A stretch of DNA of 9,254 nt from the NCBI RefSeq assembly GCF_946479715.1, contig NZ_CAMLHF010000212.1, forward strand, positions 1 through 9,254, written 5' to 3'. Source of the DNA: an uncultured Pedobacter sp. (GTDB taxonomy: Bacteria; Bacteroidota; Bacteroidia; Sphingobacteriales; Sphingobacteriaceae). The notes below the pieces were generated by a model. That model was not told where the DNA came from. It saw only the letters and a program-made list of their open reading frames with translations, and searched no databases. This document shows, in pieces, positions 1-6,157 of this stretch. Every line of letters begins with the position of its first letter. The first letter of the stretch is position 1. A program made the translations under genes and the position numbers.

Positions 1-135
1 CAACAGATCGCGAATTTCTATATTATTATGCAGCAAAACCTAAATATGGAATTTCCTGATTATATCATAACAGTGCAGAAAAGGGGTAATGAAAACTATA
101 TGATCATAAAAGACATAGATGGCTATGGTAAATGA
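1..135 (+). CDS. C-terminal fragment of an unidentified protein (5' end outside window)
   Basis: Frame 1 is open from the first base to a TGA at 133-135 and gives 44 residues, ending in IIKDIDGYGK. I do not recognise the family. The fragment reads as a helix-like stretch (QQIANFYIIMQQNL) followed by alternating hydrophobic strand-like segments (DYIITVQKRG, NYMIIKD), as at the end of a small alpha/beta domain. Its last 17 bases overlap the start of the next gene at 119, which suggests translational coupling. The next gene resembles a colicin D-type immunity protein, so this fragment could be the end of a C-terminal toxin domain, but that is inferred only from position. It could equally be the end of any upstream gene. 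Confidence 0.5.
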   Translation, partial: QQIANFYIIMQQNLNMEFPDYIITVQKRGNENYMIIKDIDGYGK

Positions 136-487
136 AATAAAGTTATTAGATAAAATACACTTGCAGAAGTATTTGTACCTGCTCTCGATGTTAAGTTCCG
201 GAAAAATTGAAGTGCCTGAATTTGAAAAATTGTTTCTTCAAATCAAATCTCATGATGAGTATTGGCTGTCGGGCATGTTTGACGAGAGAATTGGAAAAAT
301 TCTAGATACCCTCTATCTCGACATCAGGGATTACTCACTGGATTATTTGTACGATCCTGATGACTTTGTTAATGTTAATCTGATTAGCTATAATGAAGGG
401 GAGTTGAGAAGCAGAGCTAAAGAGGCTTTGCAGAAATTAATTGAAAAATGCTGCACTTATGAGGGCGCTTTTGAAATAATACATTAA
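119..487 (+). CDS. small acidic protein, probable colicin D-type immunity protein
   Basis: This gene encodes a 122-residue cytoplasmic protein with no signal peptide or membrane segment. It is strongly acidic: I count 22 Asp/Glu against 14 Lys/Arg, as is common in proteins that neutralise basic nuclease toxins. The pattern resembles the colicin D immunity family (Colicin_immun): an N-terminal helix with LSSGKIEVPEFEKLF, a middle helix with ILDTLYLDIRDY, then an acidic loop YDPDDF and a final helix GELRSRAKEALQKL. This is from memory of the family pattern, not a search. An in-frame TAG at 116-118 lies directly before ATG 119, so that is the first possible start; ATG 125 is the alternative. Either start overlaps the preceding gene, which fits a toxin-immunity order. 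A generic small hypothetical protein is the main alternative. Confidence 0.5.
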   Translation: MAMVNEIKLLDKIHLQKYLYLLSMLSSGKIEVPEFEKLFLQIKSHDEYWLSGMFDERIGKILDTLYLDIRDYSLDYLYDPDDFVNVNLISYNEGELRSRAKEALQKLIEKCCTYEGAFEIIH

Positions 488-539
488 TTTAGGCTTATTG
501 AAATTAACACAACATATTATAACTAAAACCAAATATTAA

Positions 540-1709
540 ATGAAGCAAACATTAAAACCAGGCTTAGCTGCAATATTTTTACTTGCAATTACAGCATGTA
601 ATGAACCAAAAAAAGTGGATTCGAATGTAGTGCAGGCCGATAGTACTGCCGCAACCGTTCAGTTGGATAGTACAAAATTCCAAAAAGAAATAGACGGTAA
701 AAAAACCAATCTGTATGTGCTTAAAAATAAAAACAATGTACAGGCCGCCTTTACCAATTATGGTGGCAGACTGGTTAGTTTGCTAGTTCCCGATAAAGAT
801 GGTAAGCTGGTAGATGTGGTAGTAGGATTTGATAGTGTTGATGGATTTGTGAATTCTACCGAGCCTTATTTTGGTGCTACAATTGGCCGCTATGGCAACA
901 GAATTGCCAAAGGCAAATTTAGCTTAGATGGTAAGCAATATACTTTAGCGCTTAATAACGGACAAAATACTTTACATGGTGGTAAAAAAGGATTCCAGGC
1001 GGTAGTTTGGGATGCTGCAATGCCTGATTCGCAGACTTTGGTACTTACTTACTTGTCTAAAGACATGGAAGAAGGTTACCCTGGAAACCTGAAAGTAAAA
1101 GTTACTTACAGCCTTAATGATGATAATGAATTGAAAATGGATTATGAGGCTACTACAGATAAGAAAACTGTGGTTAACCTTACTAATCATGCTTTCTTTA
1201 ACTTGAACGGAGAGGGTAGTGGAGAGATTTTAAACCACGATCTTCAAATCTATGCTGACCTTTATACTCCTGTTGACACTACTTTAATCCCTCTGGGTAA
1301 AAATGTAACTGTAAAAGGTACGCCGTTTGATTTTACAACTGCTACAACTATTGGTAAACGCATTGAAGAAGCTAACGATCAGTTAAAAGCTGGTAAAGGT
1401 TATGATCATAACTATGTGCTAAATGGTACTAAAGGATTAGGTATGACTCATGCTGCTACTGTAAAAGGTGATAAATCTGGTGTGATCATGGATATCTATA
1501 CTCAAGAGCCAGGACTACAGTTTTACAGCGGTAACTTTATGCAAAGCAAAAACGTGTTTAAAGGCGGTTCAAAAGATGATTTCAGAACTGCACTTGCTTT
1601 GGAAACTCAGCATTTTCCTGATTCTCCGAATCAGCCGGCTTTCCCAACTACGGTTTTAAATCCGGGCCAACAGTATAAAACAACGTCTATTTATAAGTTT
1701 AGTAAGTAA
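540..1709 (+). CDS. galM: aldose 1-epimerase (mutarotase), lipoprotein
   Basis: This 389-residue enzyme interconverts alpha and beta anomers of aldoses such as glucose and galactose. Residues 1-19 form a lipoprotein signal peptide with lipobox ITAC and lipidated Cys20. Residues 21-50 look like a linker, and the galactose mutarotase domain fills about 50-388. Family motifs are present: LHGG at 145-148 (His146), NLTNHAFF at 213-220 with catalytic His217, YDHN at 288-291 (substrate-binding Asp289), EPGLQFYSGN at 323-332, and LETQHFPDSPN with catalytic base Glu355. The residues after Cys20 (NEPKK) do not resemble the acidic surface-export signal of Bacteroidota, so I infer a periplasm-facing membrane anchor. 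An in-frame TAA lies directly before ATG 540, fixing the start. The gene is convergent with the DUF47 gene and shares a terminator with it. It may serve uptake of sugars released from glycans outside the cytoplasm, but no glycan-utilisation genes are adjacent. Confidence 0.95.
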   Translation: MKQTLKPGLAAIFLLAITACNEPKKVDSNVVQADSTAATVQLDSTKFQKEIDGKKTNLYVLKNKNNVQAAFTNYGGRLVSLLVPDKDGKLVDVVVGFDSVDGFVNSTEPYFGATIGRYGNRIAKGKFSLDGKQYTLALNNGQNTLHGGKKGFQAVVWDAAMPDSQTLVLTYLSKDMEEGYPGNLKVKVTYSLNDDNELKMDYEATTDKKTVVNLTNHAFFNLNGEGSGEILNHDLQIYADLYTPVDTTLIPLGKNVTVKGTPFDFTTATTIGKRIEEANDQLKAGKGYDHNYVLNGTKGLGMTHAATVKGDKSGVIMDIYTQEPGLQFYSGNFMQSKNVFKGGSKDDFRTALALETQHFPDSPNQPAFPTTVLNPGQQYKTTSIYKFSK

Positions 1710-1721
1710 AAGATAAGTATA

Positions 1722-1761
1722 TAACGAGGGGGTTAACACTATTGTGTTAACCCCCTCGTTA
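1722..1761. terminator. bidirectional intrinsic terminator between convergent genes
   Basis: The sequence TAACGAGGGGGTTAACAC (1722-1739) is followed by loop TATT (1740-1743) and its perfect complement (1744-1761), giving an 18-bp stem with a central run of five G-C pairs. It starts 13 bases after the galM stop and ends 10 bases before the stop of the minus-strand DUF47 gene, where a shared terminator would be expected. The U-tracts are weak on both sides (ATTAAC to the right; TATACTTAT on the minus strand), so it may act more as a transcript-end stabiliser or insulator than as a strict U-tract-dependent terminator. Confidence 0.85.
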
Positions 1762-1771
1762 ATTAACACCA

Positions 1772-2413
1772 TTACGCATTCTTTATAAGAATAGTTTCCA
1801 AAACATTCGCCAGATCATCGCATTTATCAGAAGCGATTTCCATACTTTGCAGTACCTCTTTCTGTTTAATCAATTCAATAGCATCAGCTTGGTTGTCAAA
1901 TAAATTGCCTACTGCGGTATTGCAAATATGATCTGCAGTGCTTTCTCCTTTATTAATCTTAATACATATCTCTGCAATTAGCCTGGTGTTTTTAAAACTC
2001 CTAAGTTCAGCTATAGCGATATTTAAATCCTTACACATTTCTAAAAGCAGCTCTGCCAGTTCAATCATTGGCTTGCTTATGTTTTTTAGGTTGTATAAAT
2101 CCATATTCATGGCTGCTGCATAAATATAATCGGCAATATCATCCAATGAACTTGCCAGGGCATGTATATCTTCCCTATCGAACGGGGTGATAAATATTTT
2201 ACTTAAGCCCAAAAGGATGTGATGCGTAACATCGTCGCCCACCTGTTCCAGTCTTGCAATTTCTTTAATGTGTACTTTTCTGTCTTCCTGATCAGGAGTG
2301 TTTACTGCAAGAACAAGTGTTTTGGCAATTTGCACAAGGTTGTTGCCTGCCTGCTCAAACATGGGTTGAAATGTTTTGTCTTTAGGGCTAAAAAAATTGA
2401 ATACAGAGTTCAT
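1772..2413 (-). CDS. DUF47 family protein, PhoU-like (YkaA type)
   Basis: This is a 213-residue, all-helical cytoplasmic protein of the DUF47/TIGR00153 family, related to PhoU. It starts with the typical N-terminus MNSVFNFFSPKDKTFQPMF. PhoU-type acidic metal-binding motifs recur along the helices: E56-x3-D60-D61, D91-D92-x2-D95, E157-x3-D161 and D196-x2-D199-D200. Members often sit beside a low-affinity phosphate permease of the PiT family and are thought to regulate phosphate or metal transport. Here no transporter gene is adjacent: downstream is convergent galM and upstream is a divergent gene. A role in phosphate transport is therefore family inference only. A -7 element just upstream probably drives the gene, leaving a very short leader. 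Confidence 0.9.
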   Translation of the reverse strand: MNSVFNFFSPKDKTFQPMFEQAGNNLVQIAKTLVLAVNTPDQEDRKVHIKEIARLEQVGDDVTHHILLGLSKIFITPFDREDIHALASSLDDIADYIYAAAMNMDLYNLKNISKPMIELAELLLEMCKDLNIAIAELRSFKNTRLIAEICIKINKGESTADHICNTAVGNLFDNQADAIELIKQKEVLQSMEIASDKCDDLANVLETILIKNA

Positions 2414-2430
2414 AGTACTTTTGCTTTTAA

Positions 2431-2438
2431 CAAAAATA
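2431..2438 (-). promoter_or_regulatory. candidate Bacteroidota -7 promoter element for the DUF47 gene
   Basis: On the minus strand this reads TATTTTTG, an exact match to the Bacteroidota sigma-ABfr -7 consensus TAnnTTTG. It lies 17 bases before the DUF47 start codon, so the leader would be only about 10-14 nt. I do not see a clear TTG -33 element at the expected distance (about 19-21 bases upstream), which limits confidence. The palindromes at 2440-2460 lie in the spacer directly upstream of this element. Confidence 0.4.
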
Positions 2439-2439
2439 T

Positions 2440-2460
2440 CATTGCAATGTTAACGCATTG
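2440..2460. repeat. short overlapping palindromes in the divergent promoter region
   Basis: CATTGCAATG (2440-2449) is a perfect 10-bp palindrome. Its right half CAATG also pairs with a third copy, CATTG at 2456-2460, across TTAACG. The cluster sits between the DUF47 gene and the divergent 414-residue gene, immediately upstream of the candidate -7 element, where a repressor could act. Such short AT-rich dyads also arise by chance, so operator function is only possible. Confidence 0.3.
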
Positions 2461-2561
2461 TGAAGTTTAAGTGCTATTTAACAATGGTTTACATTAAAAA
2501 TTACCATTTATAACTCATTGTTATATATTTTAGTAGAAACTGATCATCGCGATAGTTAAGT

Positions 2562-3806
2562 ATGAGCAAACAGAAGAAGAAAAAAGGGAACGGTAGTTCA
2601 AATCCAGATGCAGCCAAACAGGCATTAATGCATCAGAAAAGATTCGTTGAGCGTATGGAAATACTCTGCAATGCGCTTGTTGGGCCGGGATATTTTGAAA
2701 AATTCCCCGAGCGAATTCTTGCGCATATGTACGCCACCAGATATCCGGCATTAAAAATAAAGGCAAGTCCGGATTCTGACGTTTCTAAATCGACAGTTGT
2801 AAAGGCTAATAAGCTGCTCAGCGCTTTTCTGGAAGATCAGTACATTAACTTAAATAATGGTGAGCGGGTGCTCTTTAGTATGCTCCTTTCTGAAGGATTA
2901 CTGCTTATTCATTTTCTGCATGTGGTTCCTGCTAACTATTTCCCTCATGCAGCGCTCCTTAAGGAAGAGTTTAAAGACTATTTTCCGGATACTGAGGCTT
3001 ATTTAAGTATTCAGGAAATGATGGGCACCCTGGTGCAGGATATTATTGTGTTTTTAAGTGATTTAAACAAGAGCATCATTAAGGCTGATTATGGCGAGAC
3101 GGCCTGTTTTGAGATAACCAGCAACTACAATGATATTTATTTGTACGAGTTTAAAACAAATAAAATATCGATGCTTATTAAAGGAGAGAGCCATTCGATG
3201 ATTCGTTTGGGTTGGGTTGATGAGGAATTGAATTGGATTTTTGCTAAAGTTAAACCCTCGGCACTTGGATTTAGGGTGGCCGGACTGGATGTGCCGCTTG
3301 ATGTTTATATACAAACTCATGCGCTGAAAAGGTTGCAGGAAAGGATAAATATTACCCCGGGTATTATGCATTCTATTGCGTTTATGACTTTTATGAATCT
3401 GGAAATTAAGCACTATAAGGATTACGATAGGAGCCTGGTTGAGTTTTATCTTTCTGATAAAAAGGCGGGATACCTGCAGGTTGAGCTACATGGCGACAGG
3501 CTGGTTATCCATACTTTTTTATTTTTGACAAATAACGGAACTCCCGAAGGGATTAAACTGGAAAAGCTGGCAGGGCTGCAAAAAGCAGATAAAATGTACC
3601 TCGAGATAGATAAACTTTCGACCTTTAATTCTTATCATATCGAAAAGAATGAGCAATTAAGGGACTTGTTTATTGAAGCCGGTTGCGGTTCTTTATTGGA
3701 ACTGGGACATTTGCAGGAGTTTACCGTTAACGAGGTAAAGGATAAGGATCCTGATTCTATATTGAAATACCTTGCAGATTCAAAATACTTTAGATCGGCA
3801 GAGTAG
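2562..3806 (+). CDS. uncharacterised protein with an internal HALxRxxER helix
   Basis: I do not recognise this 414-residue protein as a named family. It starts with a Lys-rich segment (SKQKKKKGNG, 2-11) and has no signal peptide. Residues about 20-175 look mostly helical, including a hydrophobic helix around 103-122 that is probably buried rather than membrane-spanning. From about 180 the pattern becomes beta-rich (ACFEITSNYNDIYLYEF). A segment with HALKRLQERINI at 253-264, followed by strands YLQVELHGDRLVIHTFLFL at 304-322, resembles the helix-then-sheet layout of small DUF4258/RelE-like nuclease or toxin proteins. That resemblance is an inference from one motif and spacing. An in-frame TAG at 2553-2555 makes ATG 2562 the first start. 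purU follows after 51 bases on the same strand, so the two may share a transcript. The coding signal is convincing; the function is unknown. Confidence 0.85.
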   Translation: MSKQKKKKGNGSSNPDAAKQALMHQKRFVERMEILCNALVGPGYFEKFPERILAHMYATRYPALKIKASPDSDVSKSTVVKANKLLSAFLEDQYINLNNGERVLFSMLLSEGLLLIHFLHVVPANYFPHAALLKEEFKDYFPDTEAYLSIQEMMGTLVQDIIVFLSDLNKSIIKADYGETACFEITSNYNDIYLYEFKTNKISMLIKGESHSMIRLGWVDEELNWIFAKVKPSALGFRVAGLDVPLDVYIQTHALKRLQERINITPGIMHSIAFMTFMNLEIKHYKDYDRSLVEFYLSDKKAGYLQVELHGDRLVIHTFLFLTNNGTPEGIKLEKLAGLQKADKMYLEIDKLSTFNSYHIEKNEQLRDLFIEAGCGSLLELGHLQEFTVNEVKDKDPDSILKYLADSKYFRSAE

Positions 3807-3830
3807 GTTCACGCTTGTAAGAAATATTAT

Positions 3831-3838
3831 TATCTTGC
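3831..3838 (+). promoter_or_regulatory. possible -7 element upstream of purU
   Basis: TATCTTGC resembles the Bacteroidota -7 consensus TAnnTTTG with imperfect final bases. It lies 19 bases before the purU start, and a weak TTC (3808-3810) sits 20 bases upstream in the -33 position. It would give purU its own promoter in the 51-base gap. The match is imperfect, and co-transcription from the upstream gene is equally possible. Confidence 0.25.
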
Positions 3839-3857
3839 TTTCCTATTTTAACAATCG

Positions 3858-4685
3858 ATGATAATAATAATACAGTGTAAAGATCAGATAGGGCTGGTTG
3901 CCGATATTTCGCAGATATTATCTGCAGCAAAACTGAATATTGTTTCCATGAGGGAACACGTTGATAAGGCCGAAAGTATGTTTTTTATGCGCTTGGAGGT
4001 TGATGGGTATTCTGATGAGGCTTTACTTACAGAAACTATGCGCAAGATTTTACCTGCCGGTGCACTTATTCATGTTAATCCTGTTGCCGAGAAAAGAATT
4101 GTGGTGATGGTTACTAAAGAATATCATTGCCTGGCCGATATTTTGGTGCGCAATAACTTTGGTACTTTGGGTGCCACTGTTGTGGGGGTTATTGGAAATC
4201 ATGATATATTGCAAAAGATTTGTGAGCGCTTTGATGTTCCTTTTTCTTTGATTTCTTATGCCGATGAGGGGAATGATCCGGAGCAGGAAATGATTGATCA
4301 GATAAATGCGTATAGTCCTGATTATGTGATTCTGGCTAAGTTTATGCGAATTCTATCGCCACGCTTTGTGGCTAGTTTTGCCGATAGGATAATTAACATA
4401 CACCATTCTTTTTTACCTGCTTTTGCAGGGGCAAATCCATATAAACAAGCTTTTGAAAGAGGAGTGAAGCTGATTGGTGCTACAGCGCATTTTGTAACAA
4501 ATGATTTGGACGAAGGGCCAATAATTGCCCAGCAAATTATTCCCGTAAATCATTCATTTACTGCTAAGGATATGGTAAGGTCAGGAAAAGAGATTGAAAC
4601 TGCAGTTCTGGCAAAGGCTATGAGGCTGGTGTTAAGTGATAGGGTGTTTGTTTATAAGAATAAGACCGTGGTGTTTGAGAATTGA
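3858..4685 (+). CDS. purU: formyltetrahydrofolate deformylase
   Basis: This 275-residue cytoplasmic enzyme hydrolyses 10-formyltetrahydrofolate to tetrahydrofolate and formate, balancing one-carbon pools; in some bacteria it supplies formate for PurT-dependent purine synthesis. Residues 1 to about 75 form an ACT domain (QCKDQIGLVADISQIL, then NIVSMREHVD), the expected regulatory domain. The formyl-transfer hydrolase domain fills about 81-260, with the catalytic set Asn180, His182 (in NIHHSFLPAF) and Asp218 (in NDLDEGPII). The HHSF form and the ACT domain distinguish PurU from PurN. Length matches the usual 280 or so residues. An in-frame TAA at 3849-3851 rules out a longer N-terminus. The start reads ATG followed by four ATA codons, giving an AU-only, unstructured initiation region. 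The gene is convergent with cbpM, leaving only 23 bases between stop codons. No purT is visible. Confidence 0.95.
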   Translation: MIIIIQCKDQIGLVADISQILSAAKLNIVSMREHVDKAESMFFMRLEVDGYSDEALLTETMRKILPAGALIHVNPVAEKRIVVMVTKEYHCLADILVRNNFGTLGATVVGVIGNHDILQKICERFDVPFSLISYADEGNDPEQEMIDQINAYSPDYVILAKFMRILSPRFVASFADRIINIHHSFLPAFAGANPYKQAFERGVKLIGATAHFVTNDLDEGPIIAQQIIPVNHSFTAKDMVRSGKEIETAVLAKAMRLVLSDRVFVYKNKTVVFEN

Positions 4686-4708
4686 TAAAGGAGGGAAGAG
4701 GGGGTGGA

Positions 4709-4996
4709 TTATTGATGTATATGCAACTGGTTTTTAAGCTCCTGAATTTCCTGTTGCATTGCATCTACTTTTTCCAGCAAATGCCTAATCGCATCTATAC
4801 CCTCAATATTGATTTGCAAATCGTAATGCAGGTGGATGTACCTGTCCAGTTCACCAAATTGCCTGACATGGATGTATTTTTCTGATTCAACGATCGTTAA
4901 TGAAATAATTCCTGAGTCTTCAAGGGATATAATAAACTCCGGTTCAATATCATACTTAAAGCAATATTCTGTTATTGTTATTAATTCTGTTTCCAT
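4709..4996 (-). CDS. cbpM: chaperone modulator CbpM-like protein
   Basis: This 95-residue protein is the second gene of the cbpA operon, 20 bases after cbpA. CbpM proteins bind the J-domain of CbpA and inhibit its stimulation of DnaK and, in E. coli, its DNA binding. The visible pattern is that of a MerR-like helical fold: ITITEYCFKYDIEPEFI and LEDSGII in the N-terminal half, FGELDRYIHLHYDLQINIEGIDAI in the middle (a family hallmark is the G-x-x-x-I stretch leading into the last helix), and an amphipathic, coiled-coil-like C-terminus rich in Glu and Gln (about 67-92). Sequence similarity in this family is weak, so the call rests on pattern plus position directly after cbpA. Confidence 0.85.
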   Translation of the reverse strand: METELITITEYCFKYDIEPEFIISLEDSGIISLTIVESEKYIHVRQFGELDRYIHLHYDLQINIEGIDAIRHLLEKVDAMQQEIQELKNQLHIHQ

Positions 4997-5016
4997 GATT
5001 ACTTAATTTAAATGCC

Positions 5017-5946
5017 TTACCCCAGGTTTTTTAGTTCATTAAAAAGTTCTTTCTGTTTCTCTGTAAGCTCTGTTGGTACCTTAACTGTATACGTTACAAA
5101 GAGGTTTCCAAACTCTCCTTCTTTTTTGTATACCGGAAAACCTTTGCCTTTTAATCGCACCTTAGTGCCACTTTGAGTTCCTGGTACCACTTTTAGTTTT
5201 ACTTTACTATCAAACGTAGTGACCGTTACATCGCCTCCCAGAACGGCAGTATAAAGGTCTATTTCTGTGCTGGTATACAAATCGTTGTTAAGTCTTTTAA
5301 AATGCGGATCATCGCCAATATTAAAGGTGATGTACAAATCGCCGTTAGGACCGCCATTTGCACCCGGTGCACCCTGACCTGCCAATTTGATTACTTGCCC
5401 ATTCGTTATTCCTGCCGGTATGGTTATCCTTAGGTTTTTGCCGTTTACAGCCAGTGTTTGCTTGTGAGTATTGTAGGCATCGCGAAGCCATATACTAATC
5501 TCTGCCTGATAATCCTGTCCTTTGAATTTGCGGCTTCCGCGTTTTGATTGCGCCCCTGCATTGCCAAATAAGGATTCAAAGAAATCAGAAAAATCTCCGC
5601 CACCACTAAATCCTTCGCCACCAAAATCAGCACCGCTAAAACCACCACCCTGGTAACCGGCACCTGAATATGCATTCTGGTTTTGCTGTTGCGATTGTTT
5701 TGCCTGTTCAAACTGATCGGCATTTTTCCAATGCTCCCCATATTCATCGTATTTCTTACGCTTTTCTGGATCGCTCAGTGCCTCATTAGCCTCATTTATT
5801 TGCTGAAACAACCTATTGGCATCCTTATCATTAGGGTTTAGGTCAGGGTGATATTTTCTGGCCAATTTTCTATAGGCTTTTTTAATATCTTCCTGCGTAG
5901 CACTTTTGTCAAGTCCAAGGGTTTTGTAGTAATCTATAAATGCCAT
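5017..5946 (-). CDS. cbpA: CbpA-type J-domain co-chaperone (DnaJ family, no zinc finger)
   Basis: This 309-residue cytoplasmic co-chaperone stimulates DnaK ATPase and delivers unfolded clients. The J-domain is at 1-70 with HPD at 33-35 between helices II and III. A Gln-rich linker at 81-90 leads into a Gly/Phe-rich region at about 91-130 with repeated GF and GD motifs. Two beta-rich C-terminal client-binding domains follow (about 143-215 and 222-299; motifs [21 protein letters not shown] and [12 protein letters not shown]). The CxxCxGxG zinc-finger repeats of true DnaJ are absent, and the length matches E. coli CbpA (306). The cbpM gene downstream on the same strand supports CbpA rather than a generic DnaJ. 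In E. coli CbpA also binds curved DNA as a nucleoid protein; whether this homologue does so cannot be seen. The gene is divergent from the ABC permease across 211 bases. Confidence 0.95.
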   Translation of the reverse strand: MAFIDYYKTLGLDKSATQEDIKKAYRKLARKYHPDLNPNDKDANRLFQQINEANEALSDPEKRKKYDEYGEHWKNADQFEQAKQSQQQNQNAYSGAGYQGGGFSGADFGGEGFSGGGDFSDFFESLFGNAGAQSKRGSRKFKGQDYQAEISIWLRDAYNTHKQTLAVNGKNLRITIPAGITNGQVIKLAGQGAPGANGGPNGDLYITFNIGDDPHFKRLNNDLYTSTEIDLYTAVLGGDVTVTTFDSKVKLKVVPGTQSGTKVRLKGKGFPVYKKEGEFGNLFVTYTVKVPTELTEKQKELFNELKNLG

Positions 5947-6042
5947 AATTTACTAGTTTGTCATTTATCTTAAGTTATGAATTGCCGATTTTGTTTTAGT
6001 TTTTGATAAAAAATAAAAATAGGTAATTATTAGGATTACTTC

Positions 6043-6068
6043 GTTCAGAATTGAACACCGGATGTTCA
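6043..6068. promoter_or_regulatory. dyad cluster GTTCA / TGAACA / TGTTCA, possible operator
   Basis: TGAACA (6052-6057) and TGTTCA (6063-6068) form a perfect 6-bp inverted repeat around CCGGA. A second dyad overlaps it: GTTCA (6043-6047) pairs with TGAAC (6052-6056) across GAAT. The three alternating half-sites lie between divergent cbpA and the ABC permease gene, about 90-115 bases before the permease start. This arrangement fits binding by a dimeric regulator, but the regulator is unknown and no promoter matching consensus was located with confidence. Confidence 0.4.
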
Positions 6069-6105
6069 TTACCGTACATTCTGGAATCGGTAATTTGCTT
6101 TACCG
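6069..6105. repeat. alternating TTACCG / CGGTAA / TTACCG inverted repeats
   Basis: TTACCG (6069-6074), CGGTAA (6088-6093) and TTACCG (6100-6105) alternate in orientation, so the central copy can pair with either neighbour (13-base or 6-base loop). The arrangement starts directly after the TGAACA dyad and ends 52 bases before the permease start codon. It could be an operator array, or, if transcribed, two mutually exclusive hairpins. No U-tract follows, so a classical attenuator is not supported. Confidence 0.4.
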
Positions 6106-6157
6106 TTCTTTAAATGAGCTTGTTTGAATTTGGCATTGGCTTGGTATATTGCATGGG

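Noticed and set aside
3858..3875. ATA trinucleotide run at the purU start as a phase-variation tract
   Set aside because: It is a three-base unit inside the coding frame and short, so slippage would only add or remove Ile residues and would not switch the gene off.
4682..4885. Plus-strand open frame of 67 codons starting at the purU stop
   Set aside because: It is antisense to cbpM, has no family resemblance, and its composition is explained by the cbpM codons on the other strand.
5445..5747. Minus-strand open frame of 100 codons inside cbpA
   Set aside because: It is a frame-shifted reading of the same strand over the repetitive Gly/Phe-rich region of cbpA; the cbpA frame is clearly the coding one.
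6129..6152. Possible sigma-54 promoter (TTGGC ... ATTGC) before the permease
   Set aside because: The GG and GC dinucleotides are 11 or 17 bases apart rather than the required 10, and the -12 box would lie only about 6 bases before the start codon.
6149..6157. TTG at 6149 as the permease start codon
   Set aside because: It adds only Met-His-Gly before MDKLSFKIAWRN. ATG 6158 gives the N-terminus typical for this family.
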